Assembly (NCBI RefSeq): GCF_038396675.1
Contig: NC_088921.1
Coordinates: 30,127,501-30,191,500, forward strand
Direction: 5' to 3'
DNA: 64,000 nt
From: Hydra vulgaris
Lineage: Eukaryota > Cnidaria > Hydrozoa > Anthoathecata > Hydridae
Part shown: one piece after another, positions 1 through 10,860 of the stretch
How positions within the stretch are numbered: position 1 is the first letter of the stretch
Layout: each line of letters begins with the position of its first letter
The notes under the pieces: model-generated
Database searches by the model: none
The model's input: only the letters and a program-made list of their open reading frames with translations
Told to the model about the DNA's origin: nothing
Made by a program: the position numbers and the translations under genes

Positions 1-540
1 ATATTGATTTGTTTATATTTAATCAAAAAAAGTTAAATTTCTCAAATACGCATATCAGCCTACACCATTTGAAATTTACTGCCAATGCAAGAGAATATAC
101 TGGCTTAAAGGTCATTATTAAGCTGACGCGCACAATTAAAAAATTTTTTTAATCTGTTTGTATATTTAAACTGAAATGAAAACAACAAAACGAATGTTTT
201 AGTTCAACTCTTAATGAAATAATTAAAGCAAAAACAGCAAGCTGAACATTTTATTTATATTCTAGCTAATTTCAATGATATTTTATGCAGGGTTAAGTAT
301 GCAAAGATATTTGTGTGTGTATGCATGTATGTATGTATACAACCCTCGGAATTACGGTCGGCATTTTGCAACGACCTAATTGCAGACCAAAAAAGTTGGC
401 AAAAAATTGCTAATCTTGTTTCAATGTTGTTTGATAAGTGCTTGTGTCAAATTTTTTTCACAAACTTGATGCTAGCCTCTAACACTTTAAGGTCTAACTC
501 CAAGGGAATTAGGAAAAATGTATGTATGTATGTTAGATAA
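1..540. other. AT-rich sequence, no gene seen
   Basis: Low-GC sequence with no recognisable coding region. A short ATGT-rich stretch near 310-340 and again near 515-540 is simple-sequence-like. The only long open frame here matches no family I know and is probably chance. Confidence 0.5.
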
Positions 541-680
541 ATGTATTTATAACAAGTTGAGCGTGGTACTACCAGGGACATGGTGGGGATCAAACTTGGT
601 AACTCTCACTTATGACGCAAGCGCTCATAAGTGAGAGTTACCAAGTTTGATATCACTACACCACTACCACATTACATTTA
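540..680 (-). repeat. tRNA-like SINE head with 27-bp perfect inverted repeat
   Basis: Positions 589-615 and 625-651 are perfect reverse complements (27 bp) around a 9-base loop. Read on the minus strand, one arm is preceded by a box-A-like TGGTGTAGTGA and the other followed by TTTGATCCCCACC, which resembles a box B. This suggests a tRNA-derived SINE whose head was duplicated in inverted orientation. The hairpin is directly visible; the SINE origin is inference. Confidence 0.4.
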
Positions 681-719
681 TAATGTGCTTTTAGACTTTG
701 TCTGAGAGTAAGAGGGTTG

Positions 720-1790
720 TTATTCATCAATACAGGAATACTAACATTATTGCAACATTTTTTAGCAGTAAATATGTAATTTTTGTTGTCTGACAATAAT
801 TGCAGATTTTAAGTCCAGAATTTAAATCCATAAGCCACAACAAGCCTTAGGCTGTTACAGAAGAGAGATCAGATTAAAAATCAGTTGCTTGTTCTATGCA
901 ATCAAAAAGTGAAGATTTTTTGTTAAGATAAGAGTATAAAGTTGAGTTGTCAACAAATAGAGGCACTTTAGATGTTAAATTTTCATGAAGACTGATATTG
1001 TAGATAAGAAACAATAGAGTAAAGATTTAAGGGTCCCTCAAGATACCTTGTGGTACCCTTAAAGTTACTTCAAATAAAGAAGAGTGTAGGCCTTCAAGAA
1101 TAACTTTATTACTGCAGTTAGTAAGAAATAATTTAATAAACTCAACACCTTTATATAAAGAAACTAATAACAGAGTGAAGACTAATCGTAGGATAGTTGG
1201 AGAGATCAAAGTGTTTTCTAGAGTTTTGAAAAATTGGAACCACTTATTTAGCACTTTAAAAAAAATAAGTGTTACTAAAATTTACTATTATTACTATAAT
1301 TTACTATTATTACTATAATTTACTATTATTACTATAATTTACTATTATTACTATAGTTTACTATTATTACTATAATTTACTATTATTACTATAATTTACA
1401 ATAAAATTTATATAATTAATAAGATTAAATGTTAGATGTTAATGACATTGTTGAAGACTAACCAAAAGTCTCTAGAACCTAACATCTGATATAAGATGCA
1501 AGATTTAGTAAACTGAGAATAACAGAGCTTAACATAAGAGGGGACCTTTTTACATTGGCTTCTTGGAATAATAAAAGAACATTTATTTTTAAGAGAGATG
1601 TTCTTGTAAAAAAGATGAAATAAATGATTAATAAAGCAACTGCTCAAGATGGTAAAAAAATATGGAGTAGAATGAGGTTTGACTTGAAGAGTAGGAATAA
1701 AAGCTTCCAAACTTAAAGTCCAGAAGGAATAAAAACTTCTGAGATGCGCTTTATGCATACATATTATGGATATAAACATATATGTTTGCT
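720..1790 (-). pseudogene. LINE reverse-transcriptase remnant
   Basis: Minus-strand translation shows the order of a non-LTR reverse transcriptase of the jockey/CR1 kind. A leader with STPYFFTIL and FINHLFHLF lies near 1,430-1,780. Then comes VTLRVPQGI (the VPQGS motif region) at 1,027-1,254, and further downstream FVDNSTLYS, a degraded version of the catalytic F-A-D-D-S-T-L-Y box (first D kept, second D lost). Stops and frameshifts break it several times, and the palm is further interrupted by the 19-bp tandem repeat at 1,278-1,400. It is a dead copy. Family assignment is moderate; subclass is uncertain. Confidence 0.65.
1278..1400. repeat. 19-bp minisatellite
   Basis: About six head-to-tail copies of a 19-bp unit, TTTACTATTATTACTATAA, nearly identical (one A-to-G change). 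It lies inside the LINE remnant. Confidence 0.85.
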
Positions 1791-1800
1791 ATTTATTTAA

Positions 1801-1850
1801 ATGATGATGATGATGATGATGATGATGATAATGATGGTAATGATGATTAT
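1801..1850. repeat. (GAT)n microsatellite
   Basis: An ATGATG run of about nine repeats, decaying into ATGGTAATGATG at its 3' side. Confidence 0.9.
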
Positions 1851-3680
1851 CTATGCATATATATGCAAAATATAACATGAATTTTGAATTAAAAAAACAA
1901 TATTAGGATGTATAAATGTTTATGCAGCCCCGGTCACAAACCCAGCCCTGGCCCCAGTCAAATACCAACCCCGGCCATTTACTAGAAGCATGTGCAATTG
2001 CACTCTATTCCTGACCATGCAAATTATATTTAACTGCGACAACTTTGGCCACAGCTTTTTAAATGTTTTGAGAACATTCAAAATTATGTATGTTTCTATG
2101 TATATTCCAAAGATTTTAACTTGCTAAAATAATTAAATTTGTAAATAATCTTTTGTAATCAAATGTTTTTATTTTTAGGCACCTTTAAACTAAGCGATGA
2201 TTTACTTTTATTATTCGTTTATAACAACAAAATTTTGAATTGTATTTTTTAAATTATATAAAGTTATATGTAAATCTTTTTAAAATATTTGTATGATTGA
2301 TTTTATAAATAATAAAAATAAGACTTTCAACAACGACTGCACTTTCAATAAAAGTTAAAAAATATTAATCATCACAGTTAATAAAATTAATAATGAAATA
2401 AACATACAGAAACTTGCATGCAACAAAGCATAAACATACATATATACATAGTGAATTACGAGTAGAATTGCAGAATTTTTTAAACAACGAATAATGCAAC
2501 GATTTAATTATTTCTTTTGTTTATCTTACTTAAGAAGAATCGTTTTAAATATTTTAAACTTTTCAAACTACTAAAGCATAAAATGGTTGTAAAAATATAC
2601 ATATATTTTTTTATTTATTATATAATTCAACTATCGTTAGGTTTTATTAGAATCTTGTTGAAATAAAACATAAATACTTAAATAAGGAATTATATTACAT
2701 TCTTTAATAATTTGAAGAACGTTCTTTTCTTTACTAAATGTTCATTAATAGTAAGTTGTTACTTATTATAAAAGTGTCCCTTAAAATTCTTAAAAAATTA
2801 TGAGAGAAGTTTAGAAATTTATTCTAAACATAATTTATTTTGTTTAGTTAATTTTTTTCTTTGTTAAGAATTTATTTCTTTTTTTAGTTAATTTTTTTAG
2901 TAGTTGTCTATTGCCAAGTTATTTGTTTTTTGCGCTTTTAAAATGTTCTTAAAATATCTAAAAACCTGTACCCATGTTGTTGCAACTAAATATTATATAT
3001 GTGTTCAGATATAGAGTGCAATTCCAACCCCTTTCCGACCAAGCCTGAATAATCAAATTTTTTTTTATATAAGTACTAATGCTCATGAAGATGGATCAAT
3101 ACTTGTTTCCCGCAATTGCCAATTAACAGATAAAACATACATAAAAAATTTAAGTGGTAATTTTAAGCATGCTTGAAAATATTTGAAAGGTTAAATGTTC
3201 CCTATGGTCAAATGTTCTTCGTCTTCCTCTAAACTACCTCAAATTAAAAAATTTAGCAATTTTACTATAAGTATAAAAAATATGTCAGTAATAATGATTT
3301 GATTACTAAGGCAAAGTATAGTATGTAATGATTTTTCAAGCAGTCCTGTGGCTAGTAAGTTGAAAGCTTCACCCCTTCCTTGCCCCCCAAAAAACACCCT
3401 GTCAGCCCAAAAATCTAAAACAAATTTTCACAAGGTATTACTAAAAAAAAGCTCTTTAAATTTGTCAAAAAGATCCCCTAAATTTGCTGCTCCCCCCTCC
3501 CCCATATGAAGGTTTAAGATAGCACTACTCCAACAAGGTTAATTGGTGTAATTATACTTCACTTGGATGTTAGTACTAGGTTGATGATAGTTGGAATTCG
3601 GTTCTTTCTAATGTGGGTTGATTTAGATATATGTTGTGTGAGAAAAGAATTGAGGATAAATTCAATAAACTTAAAGGATT
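1850..3680. other. AT-rich intergenic sequence, no gene seen
   Basis: No coding similarity found on either strand. Around 3,340-3,500 there is a GC-richer, C-run-containing patch (CCTTGCCCCCCAAAAAACACC) that resembles degraded hAT-type terminal sequence seen again near 4,650, but no boundary can be fixed. Confidence 0.4.
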
Positions 3681-3783
<103 letters not shown>

Positions 3784-3789
3784 GATAGT

Positions 3790-4287
3790 AAAACTGAACC
3801 AATTAACAAAACTTTACCTTCAATGAGTTGTAAGTATACATATAGAGCATCTTCAGCCACTTTTGAATTTATTCCCAAAAGTTTAAGCTCCAAAAGCTAT
3901 TATTTAAAAAATAAACAATTAAGTAAGTTATTTATATACAAAATATATTATATATACTATATGTAAAATATATTATATATTATAATGCTTTTAATGTTTT
4001 CTTTACCTTTGGATGTTTAAAAAAAGAATCGCATCGTACTTCTGCGTCCTTTTCGACATTCATTTTTAATAAAAACGTTGTTTTGATTTAAATAAATCAC
4101 AAAATCGATTATTAAAATTTTTGATTGTTTTGTTTTTTGATCTCACCTAAACTAACTCAAAAGTTTTTTTAGGTTGAAGCGACATTCAGATTGTCAAAAA
4201 AAAAAAGGATATAAGAGGGGAGGGGGGGGGGGAGGGGAGAAAGGAGGGGAGTGTAAGAAATAATAATAAAAAAAATACGACTACTAA
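3790..4287. other. AT-rich spacer with G-run
   Basis: No gene seen. A purine-rich GGAGGGGGGGGGGAGG patch lies at about 4,215-4,255, just upstream of the Harbinger-like element. Confidence 0.4.
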
Positions 4288-4363
4288 GGGGTCGTCCATA
4301 AAGTACGTACGCTCATAGGGGGGAGGGGGAGGTCTTCAAAAAGCGTACGAAAGCGTATGGGGA

Positions 4364-4411
4364 GGGGGGGGGGGGGGGGGGAATCCCCGGAATCCCCCCC
4401 CCCCCCCCCCC
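4364..4411. repeat. 18-G run facing an 18-C run
   Basis: G x18 (4,364-4,381), a short AATCCCCGGAAT spacer, then C x18 (4,394-4,411). It can fold as a pure G-C hairpin or as G-quadruplex/i-motif, and sits inside the Harbinger-like element. Homopolymer lengths may be inexact in the assembly. Confidence 0.85.
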
Positions 4412-5095
4412 AAAACTCCTAACTTAAGTTTGGTTATACCTATGCCAAATGAGAAGGCTTTGCAAAATATCCGGATGGTGGAGGCCTTTTTTGGCATATA
4501 AACAAACTTAAATTTAAAGTTAGCACGATGTGTGAAGGTGTTCTATCTGGAACATCAAAAAATCCTGCGGGGGCCTATGCACACATGCCACCCCTTACAT
4601 ACTGGCCCTGAGTAAGGCCTATTTTTTTAATCGACAAAAAACAGGTTTTAGCAGGGCCGTGGTTGATGGGTCGGAATCCCCCCCCCCAAAAAAAAAAAAA
4701 CGTGTCATTAGCGTCTCAAAATCTTCCAAATTTGACCGCTAGGTTCCGCTAAATTAAAAAGCTTCTTAAATTAGCAAAAGAGCACAAAATTTGCTGTTTC
4801 CAATAAAGGGGTATAGGTAGCCTACCCTCGGCACTGGGTTTTAGCCATTGTTTTCAATATTACTGATCTCGCGTAAGACTCGTTTTTTACTTACTAAAGA
4901 GGGGTGCCTGAAAAAAACGTCCGCCTTAAGTATAGTTTATTTTTATTTGATTCGTTATTAAAACAAAAAAAATTTTCGGTAGAACATCTGCGGGAATCTA
5001 ACTTGAGTCTCCGCCGACCGTTCCCTCCGCGTTATCCTCTCGACTAAACACACAAATTGTTGTAGGGTTATTTAAATTTATTAAAATTTAAATTT

Positions 5096-5148
5096 GCATT
5101 CATAAAACTTCTTTAAATTTATTAAAATTTAAAGAAGTTTTATGAATG
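5096..5148. repeat. Inverted repeat (hairpin)
   Basis: GCATTCATAAAACTTCTTTA and its reverse complement flank a short AT loop, giving a stem above 20 bp inside the Harbinger-like element. Confidence 0.8.
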
Positions 5149-5689
5149 CGCAAACAAAGGGCTTTGGGGTCGTATAAAGTATCTAAGGTACCCTCCACCA
5201 TTTTTGTTTTAAATAAACTTTTTTATTGAGAAAAAAAATTAAGGAGGGATGGGGCGGGGTATTTAAAGGCGGGGGGGGGGGGATTTGAGAAATGTATGTA
5301 CTTTATAGGGGGGGGGGGGCATAAAAGTACGCATGGCAACAGGGGGGAGGGGGGTCAAATTTGAAAATTTTTTGCGTACGTACTTTATGGACGACCCCTA
5401 ACCATTAACAAAATATATTTAGGATATCATTATGAAATCATTTCGTTTATTTTCTTTTACACTAATACAATATTTTTGATATTATTAAACCTGAAATCTA
5501 ATGTGAAGACCAGTTCTGAAAACTAAAAATACTGATCTAGCTTATAACAGTTTTAATCAGATATTTCAAAACCACTATAATAAAGCATTTCCAAAAATTA
5601 TAAAATTTATTAAAAACCGGCTTTGTCAATAAAAAAGCCTGCGTTTCGAATCTGCTCGAAAACATAGACTTTCTAACCTACAGCGTATC

Positions 5690-7291
5690 TCATAAACTTC
5701 CTGTAAACGTGCTCATTTTTGACTTTGCCAAGACTTCGACAAAGTCCCTCACGAAAGATTATTGCAAAAACCTTAATCCTACGGAATTGAAGGTTGAATT
5801 TTTGAATGGATAAAAGCTTTTCTTTCAAATAAATCACAACGCAAATCACTTAGCAAAGCAAGGCTTTTTTTAAATTCAACTTGCTTAAAGCTTTTATATT
5901 TTTCGTTCATTCATTGCCATCTTAATTACGAAAACATTGCTTGGTGCAGTACATATAAAAATAAAATAAAAAAACCATTTAATAAACAAAAGCATGCAAT
6001 CAGAATCATTTCTAATGTGGGCCGTTATACACACTCCCAAGCATTATTTGTTAATTTAAATATAATGATTATTTATCAATTAAATGTCTATCTAATTCTT
6101 ATATATATTTTAATTTTTTTTTAGGTGCCTCTAAGAAGACCTAACGGTCTTGTTACAGAGCACCGCGGAAGTGCGTTTAACCTAAACGTTCACGCCTCCT
6201 TCCTTACCGTGACGCGAAAATATGCCCAGAGCTCGTTTCGAACCTGGATCCCTTGCTTATAAAGGAAGCACTCTAACCACTGCATTGATGAGCGACGTAG
6301 CGCTCAGCTTTTTCTGAACAACATTGATGAGCGACGTAGCGCTCATCTTTTTCTGAAGTTTTAATGATTGCTACTGTTAAACTTACCCAACAACTTGTGG
6401 TTTGTTAATATCTTAAAAAAAGAATGTGCCACTTGTTATTGCTTCAATTCTTTCAATTCTTTTTTTTTTTCTATTTTTTTTTTTTTTTTAATAAAAAAAT
6501 TATAATTTATAAGAATTATTCACATATTTCAAGGTATATGCTCGTGTAAAATAAAAGCTTCAGGATTATGCGTATTTGCTTACATGCTTTTTAATAATAC
6601 AGTTTCTTTGTATTAATTACTTTTTTTTTCTTTTTTTTTTAATTTTTCTTAACCAATACAAAAAAAAAAAGTTAAAGTAGGACTTTAGGACCGATGATTT
6701 TTATTTTATTAAGTGAAAGAATCTGTAAAATGTATGTAGGCGGTCAAAATATTCTGAGCGTCGTCAAAACCGCTGAAGTTAAAGCTCGTCTGCAAGGTGA
6801 TATGGATAACATCGTAACCTAGACTCGAACCTGGTTGATGGAGCGACTCGTTAAGAAATACAAGGTTATGCACATCAAAAAATACAACGTTCTGCCACAC
6901 GTTTACTCAATGAACAAGTATAACGCTATCAGCAAAGTCAACAGAACCGAACTCGAGTCAACAACATCCGAAAAAGACTAAGGTGTTTAAATTACTATCA
7001 ACTTAAAGTATGAGAACCAAGCCAAAGTTGACGCTGCCAAAGCCAATAATGTCCTTGGAATTTTAAAACACACTATCATTAGCAGAGACACAAAAATATG
7101 GAAAAAGTTTTTCACTACTTATATACGCCCACATCTCGAGTTCGCAGTTATTCCCTGGTGCCCATACCTCAAAAAAGACATGACTAACATAGGACGCATC
7201 CAACATCGAGCAACCAAAGTACCACAAGAAATGAAGCGTTTCAACTACAAGATAAGATGCATCAAATTTGGACTCGGAATACAAAATCAAG
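5690..7291 (+). pseudogene. LINE reverse-transcriptase 3' half, degenerate, cut by a hAT
   Basis: Fragments of a jockey/CR1-like reverse transcriptase are readable on the plus strand. FDFAKTSTKS (the LDFSKAFD box, degraded) lies near 5,725-5,750. KLLYFSFIHCHLNYENIAW and IRIISNVGRYTHSQALF lie at 5,880-6,060. VLGILKHTI and FTTYIRPHLEFAVIPW lie at 7,050-7,180, followed by IQHRATKVPQEM. The thumb/C-terminal part continues after the hAT insertion at 10,029. Many stops and a SINE (6,121-6,310) interrupt it. Two LINE fragments of different origin may be juxtaposed, because the 5,880-6,060 and 7,050-7,180 pieces cover similar parts of the protein. Confidence 0.7.
6121..6310 (-). repeat. tRNA-derived SINE
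   Basis: On the minus strand, TGGTTAGAGTG matches the RNA polymerase III box A and GGTTCGAAACG lies at box-B distance. A tail containing the palindromic pair GGTCTTGTTACAGAGCACC / GGTGCCTCTAAGAAGACC follows. Related tails occur near 52,045, 59,014 and (inverted) 59,561, indicating a dispersed family. Confidence 0.6.
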
Positions 7292-8227
7292 CAGAGGTGT
7301 GGCAAGGGAGAGGGAGGGCTGGTGGTGCGGTTGCCCTGGGCGCCAACTGGGGGGGAGGGCGACAAAAAGGGAAAAAAATATCCAGAGCCTAGAACTGCTC
7401 AGTGACTAACAGTAACACAGCTGAGTTAAAGAGCAAGTTCAAGAACAAGAGCCAGTCAGCCGAACCCGAACCACCATTAACAAGCAAGTCCAAAAAAATT
7501 TTAAATAATCCCAAACCTCAGATCTTCTAAATGTGCTTACGTCTTTGAAAGTAGCCATGTTTTATTTTTATTTTTTATTAAGTTTTTATTTTTTTCAAAA
7601 TGTAAATAAACAGTGGTCAAACGGTTATTTTTCATTTAATTTTTAACGGGGAAAAAACTGACACATTTTGAATTGCAATGGTTTTACACGTGACGTTATT
7701 CTGTTTGTATTTTTAGAGTGGTCAGAAAAACACTGTTTTTCTAAAATTTAAATAGCTCCAAATAAATCAAAAAGGAAAGAACATTGTTTTCAAAAAATGT
7801 TACAATTTTTAAAACACTAATTTTTATTTATGTTTAAGCTGTATTTATCGAAATGACCGCAAAGACGTTTTTTCGGAAAGTTTGAACTTTTAAGAGAAAA
7901 AAGCTCGAACCTGAACGTTGAAATTTTGGCTTAAAGTTCGAGCTCAAACATGTTCGAGCTAGCATTACATACATACGTAGTAGTAATTCAAACTCGACCT
8001 AAAATTACGGTGAAATTTAAGAGTTTTTAATATAAATCAATATGAAATATAAACATTTCAGCTTAACTAAAACTATCAATGCAAAAGGTAAGTGTCAATA
8101 TCAAAATATACTAAAATTGAGTTATACAATTTTGAGAGTTTGCATATTCTAAAATGACAAAATTTCAACACTTGAATTATTTTACAGCATTATTATCCAC
8201 GTCCAAACATTAAACGTGACTAAAAGA

Positions 8228-8354
8228 TTAAAGGCGGAATTCTCGGAGTCAAACGCGTCTTCTATACATAGAATATATATATTGTTTAAAGCAGTTAAGA
8301 CCATAAATGTATGATAAATGTAAACGAGTTCGACTCCGAGAATTCAGCCTTTAA
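8228..8354. mobile_element. TTAA-flanked MITE (piggyBac/Kolobok-like)
   Basis: Both ends are TTAA followed inward by AGGC(G/T)GAATTCTCGGAGTC on the left and its reverse complement on the right, about 25 bp of terminal inverted repeat around a 70-bp core. TTAA target duplication is the signature of piggyBac and Kolobok superfamilies; which one cannot be told from this short element. It is nested in the hAT at 7,292-10,028. Confidence 0.75.
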
Positions 8355-8450
8355 TTTACAACGACTCTAAAATCTACAAATTATAATTTTATAATATTTA
8401 AGTAGAGAAACTAATCCTAATCATCACAATATTATTTTTCAAATTCAGAC

Positions 8451-9765
8451 ATGCCAAAACACAATTTAAGAGGGGCTCAGCGTCGAAAAAAAACCCAGAA
8501 AATTATGAGAAAGAGGCATAAAAGTCCAAAGAATTAATGAGCGAGTTTCTATATTTAAAGAAAGCGAAAATAGATGATGCAGAAAGTGAATCAGAATCTG
8601 AAGATGACAGCAGAGATGAAGACAGTTATCAATTGTTGCCAGAAATGAAGAAGACTCAATGGACCGAGGAGGTGAAGATACCCGCAATCCGGATCCTAAT
8701 AATGACAGTGACGGTAAAAATGAAGAAATGGTTGAAGATTTTCCTATTCCTGCTGTATTGTCATTTCTTGATGTTGGCTTTTTGAAATTTGACCAAACAA
8801 TACATTGAATTTCCATGCCAAAGATGCAGCAACCTTTGAAACTGTTATTACTGAGAAGCTTGAATCGGACAACCTACAACTGGCAGATTGTAGATCCCAA
8901 TGTTACGACAACGCTGCTGTGATGACAGGATCTCTAGGCTTCAACAACGAATATGCAACCGAAATCCTCGAGCATTGTTTGTGAGTTGTGATAACCATAG
9001 TTTGAATTTGGTTGAAGTTCATGCTGCTAAAGTAGATCCTATAGTCATAAAATTTTTCGGAACAGTTGGAAGCATTTATCCCTTTTTTTCTCGTTCGACT
9101 CTGCAATGGGAGCAATTGAAAAATGATGGTAAGATCACTGTTAAACGGGAAGCAAAAACCAGATGCAATGCAACCAGAAGATAGTGGCCTCTCTGCTGAA
9201 GATGAAGTTAGCAGAGTTTCGAAAATGATATTGGATTGTTTCTAACAATAACTAACTACTCGCTTTAGACGATTAAATAATCTCGATAAAAAATTTGGGT
9301 TCTTACTCGATAAGAGAATATTGCTAAAGAGGGATGGTGATGAAAATCAAGAAAGTTTGCAGTAACATTGTTAGGATCTGGGAAACTTTTACAGTACAGA
9401 TATCAGTGGAGCAGAATTATTTACTGAAATCGAAGACTGTCAGATGCTGCTATAATCTCGTGGAAGCCGAATACCAACAACTCCACTGGATTTAATTTCA
9501 TTTATTTTGTCATACGGAGAGGACGTTTTTCCAAACTTACGCGTTGCATTACAAAGCTTGCTCACAATTGCAGTGTCAATAGCCAGCTGCAAAGATTCCC
9601 TCAGCAAGTTGAAGCTTATTTTTTTATACCCACGAATTTCAATAGGCAACAACGTCTTGTTGATTTGGCAATCCCTAATGTCGAAAGAGGAACTCTAGAA
9701 TCAACAGACTTTGACGACATTATAGATAAATTTCCTGCAGTTAAAGCTAGAAAGATCAAATTATA
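8451..9765 (+). pseudogene. hAT transposase (ZMYM1-like), dead
   Basis: The start MPKHNLRGAQRRKK (8,451) matches the basic N-terminus of ZMYM1-like hAT proteins. Further on are QCYDNAAVMTGSLG (catalytic-domain CRGQ-YDNA box), LFVSCDNHSLNLVEVHAA (the CAAHSLNL box), SRSTLQWEQL, and at the end STDFDDIIDKFPAVKARKIKL, the usual C-terminal tail after the hAT dimerisation region. Frame is lost at least four times and most of the zinc-finger (TTF-type) region is missing. It lies in the hAT whose ends are at 7,292 and 10,028, same strand. Confidence 0.75.
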
Positions 9766-10028
9766 ACTTATAAATAGTTATTGATTAATGAATCTGATTG
9801 ACCATCTGTCACTTTCAATGACGTATTCACATGAACCATAATGAATACGTAATTGGAAACATGAGTTAAATTGAGTTTACATTATGATTAGCAATTGTAT
9901 TTTTTTTTATTAAAATTGTCATATACATAGAAACAATATTGTGTTTTTTTTTAGTTCGCATGTCTGCTTCAGGGAGACGCCAATTTTCAGCATTGCCCTG
10001 GGCGCCAGAAATCCTATCTACGCCACTG

Positions 10029-10330
10029 AAATCGAGATCAACATTTACTCAGTTAGCTGGCACGTTGCTCCAGTTAACATCCCACCAAGCTACGCTCATC
10101 GCAAGCGCTTTCTTTGTAAAATGATCAACAATTGTCTCGTTCGATTAAACTTTTTTAACAAACGCGTTGCTCACCAATGGAACGCATTACCAAAAAAAGT
10201 TGCCAGTGCTCATAATGTCAACTGCATCAAAGCAAAAATCGATGAGCTATCAACATAATTACTACAGCTCATCATCTTCCGTGCAATTATGCACAAGCTA
10301 GCCCGGCTAGCTGTTGATGGGCTTACGGAA
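10029..10330 (+). pseudogene. LINE 3' end, continuation after hAT insertion
   Basis: Reads CKMINNCLVRLNFFNKRVAHQWNALP split over two lines of translation and ends at a stop at 10,258. FFxxRVxxxWNxLP is the common C-terminal motif of jockey/CR1-like reverse transcriptases. It is followed by a GC-richer tail with the palindrome CTAGCCCGGCTAG, likely the element's 3' UTR. Together with 5,690-7,291 it reconstitutes one LINE locus split by the hAT. Confidence 0.7.
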
Positions 10331-10349
10331 CACACCCGCTTTGTGTAAT

Positions 10350-10860
10350 TTAATTTAACTAACTAATTTTCGAAAAACATTTCAAAATCTTTAGATAACA
10401 CCGGGTATCATAAAATCATAAAAAAAACAACCCCGCTATTAAAAATTTGTTAAAAAAAGAGCTTTTAAAATATATTTTTTTATTTTGAATAAACTATAAT
10501 GTTTTCGAAAAAATTGAACTATAATTGGCAATTAACAAAATTCAAAAACAATTTACAAAAAACATGGCCCATAATTAAGAACGTCATCGGCAAAAAGAAT
10601 ATCAATAGTCTTCCGAAAAACTCATTACAAATGATTGCGAAATTATTAATGAATTTGGAAAACAATAAATTAACTGAAAAATAATTATCTAATGCTGCCT
10701 CTTTTTTAAAACCAAGCAAAGGTCTAGGCTTTGAAGATGTTTTTAAAACCAAGCAAAGGTCTTTGAAGATGTTTGCCGTAATGTACTAATAAAATAAAAA
10801 TTTTATTTAAAATCTCCGCATGCTTTTTAATAATTTTCTGGAACTTTCCTGATAAGCTTT
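10350..10860. other. AT-rich spacer with a 23-bp repeat
   Basis: No gene assigned. TTTTTAAAACCAAGCAAAGG occurs twice (about 10,704 and 10,738), a short direct duplication. A lysine-rich open frame at 10,499-10,684 (NWQLTKFKNNLQKTWPIIK) resembles the N-terminal linker of LINE polyproteins that precede the reverse transcriptase, so it may be the upstream part of the LINE at 10,860. Confidence 0.45.

Larger units (their letters stand above)
4288..5398. mobile_element. Harbinger-like non-autonomous DNA transposon
   Basis: The left end reads GGGGTCGTCCATAAAGTACG and the right end is its reverse complement, giving terminal inverted repeats of about 25 bp. Both ends are flanked by TAA (4,285-4,287 and 5,399-5,401). 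A 3-bp TWA target duplication with GGG termini is typical of PIF/Harbinger elements, so I assign it there. The ~1.1-kb interior has no transposase. It holds long G and C runs, partial repeats of the CGTACG-containing end sequence, and a hairpin at 5,096-5,148. Structure is seen directly; superfamily is inferred from the duplication length. Confidence 0.75.
7292..10028 (+). mobile_element. hAT element inserted in a LINE
   Basis: The left end is CAGAGGTGTGG and the right end is the reverse complement of CAGTGGCGTAG, standard hAT-like termini. Flanking 8-bp duplications are AAATCAAG (7,284-7,291) and AAATCGAG (10,029-10,036), one mismatch. LINE coding sequence is interrupted at exactly these points. 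The GCCCTGGGCGCCA motif recurs near both ends as a subterminal inverted repeat. The interior holds a dead ZMYM1-like hAT transposase (8,451-9,765) and a smaller TTAA-flanked MITE (8,228-8,354). Confidence 0.8.

Noticed and set aside
8537..8785. Acidic ORF SESESEDDSRDEDSY as a separate small gene
   Set aside because: It lies between recognisable pieces of the hAT transposase and corresponds to its variable linker.
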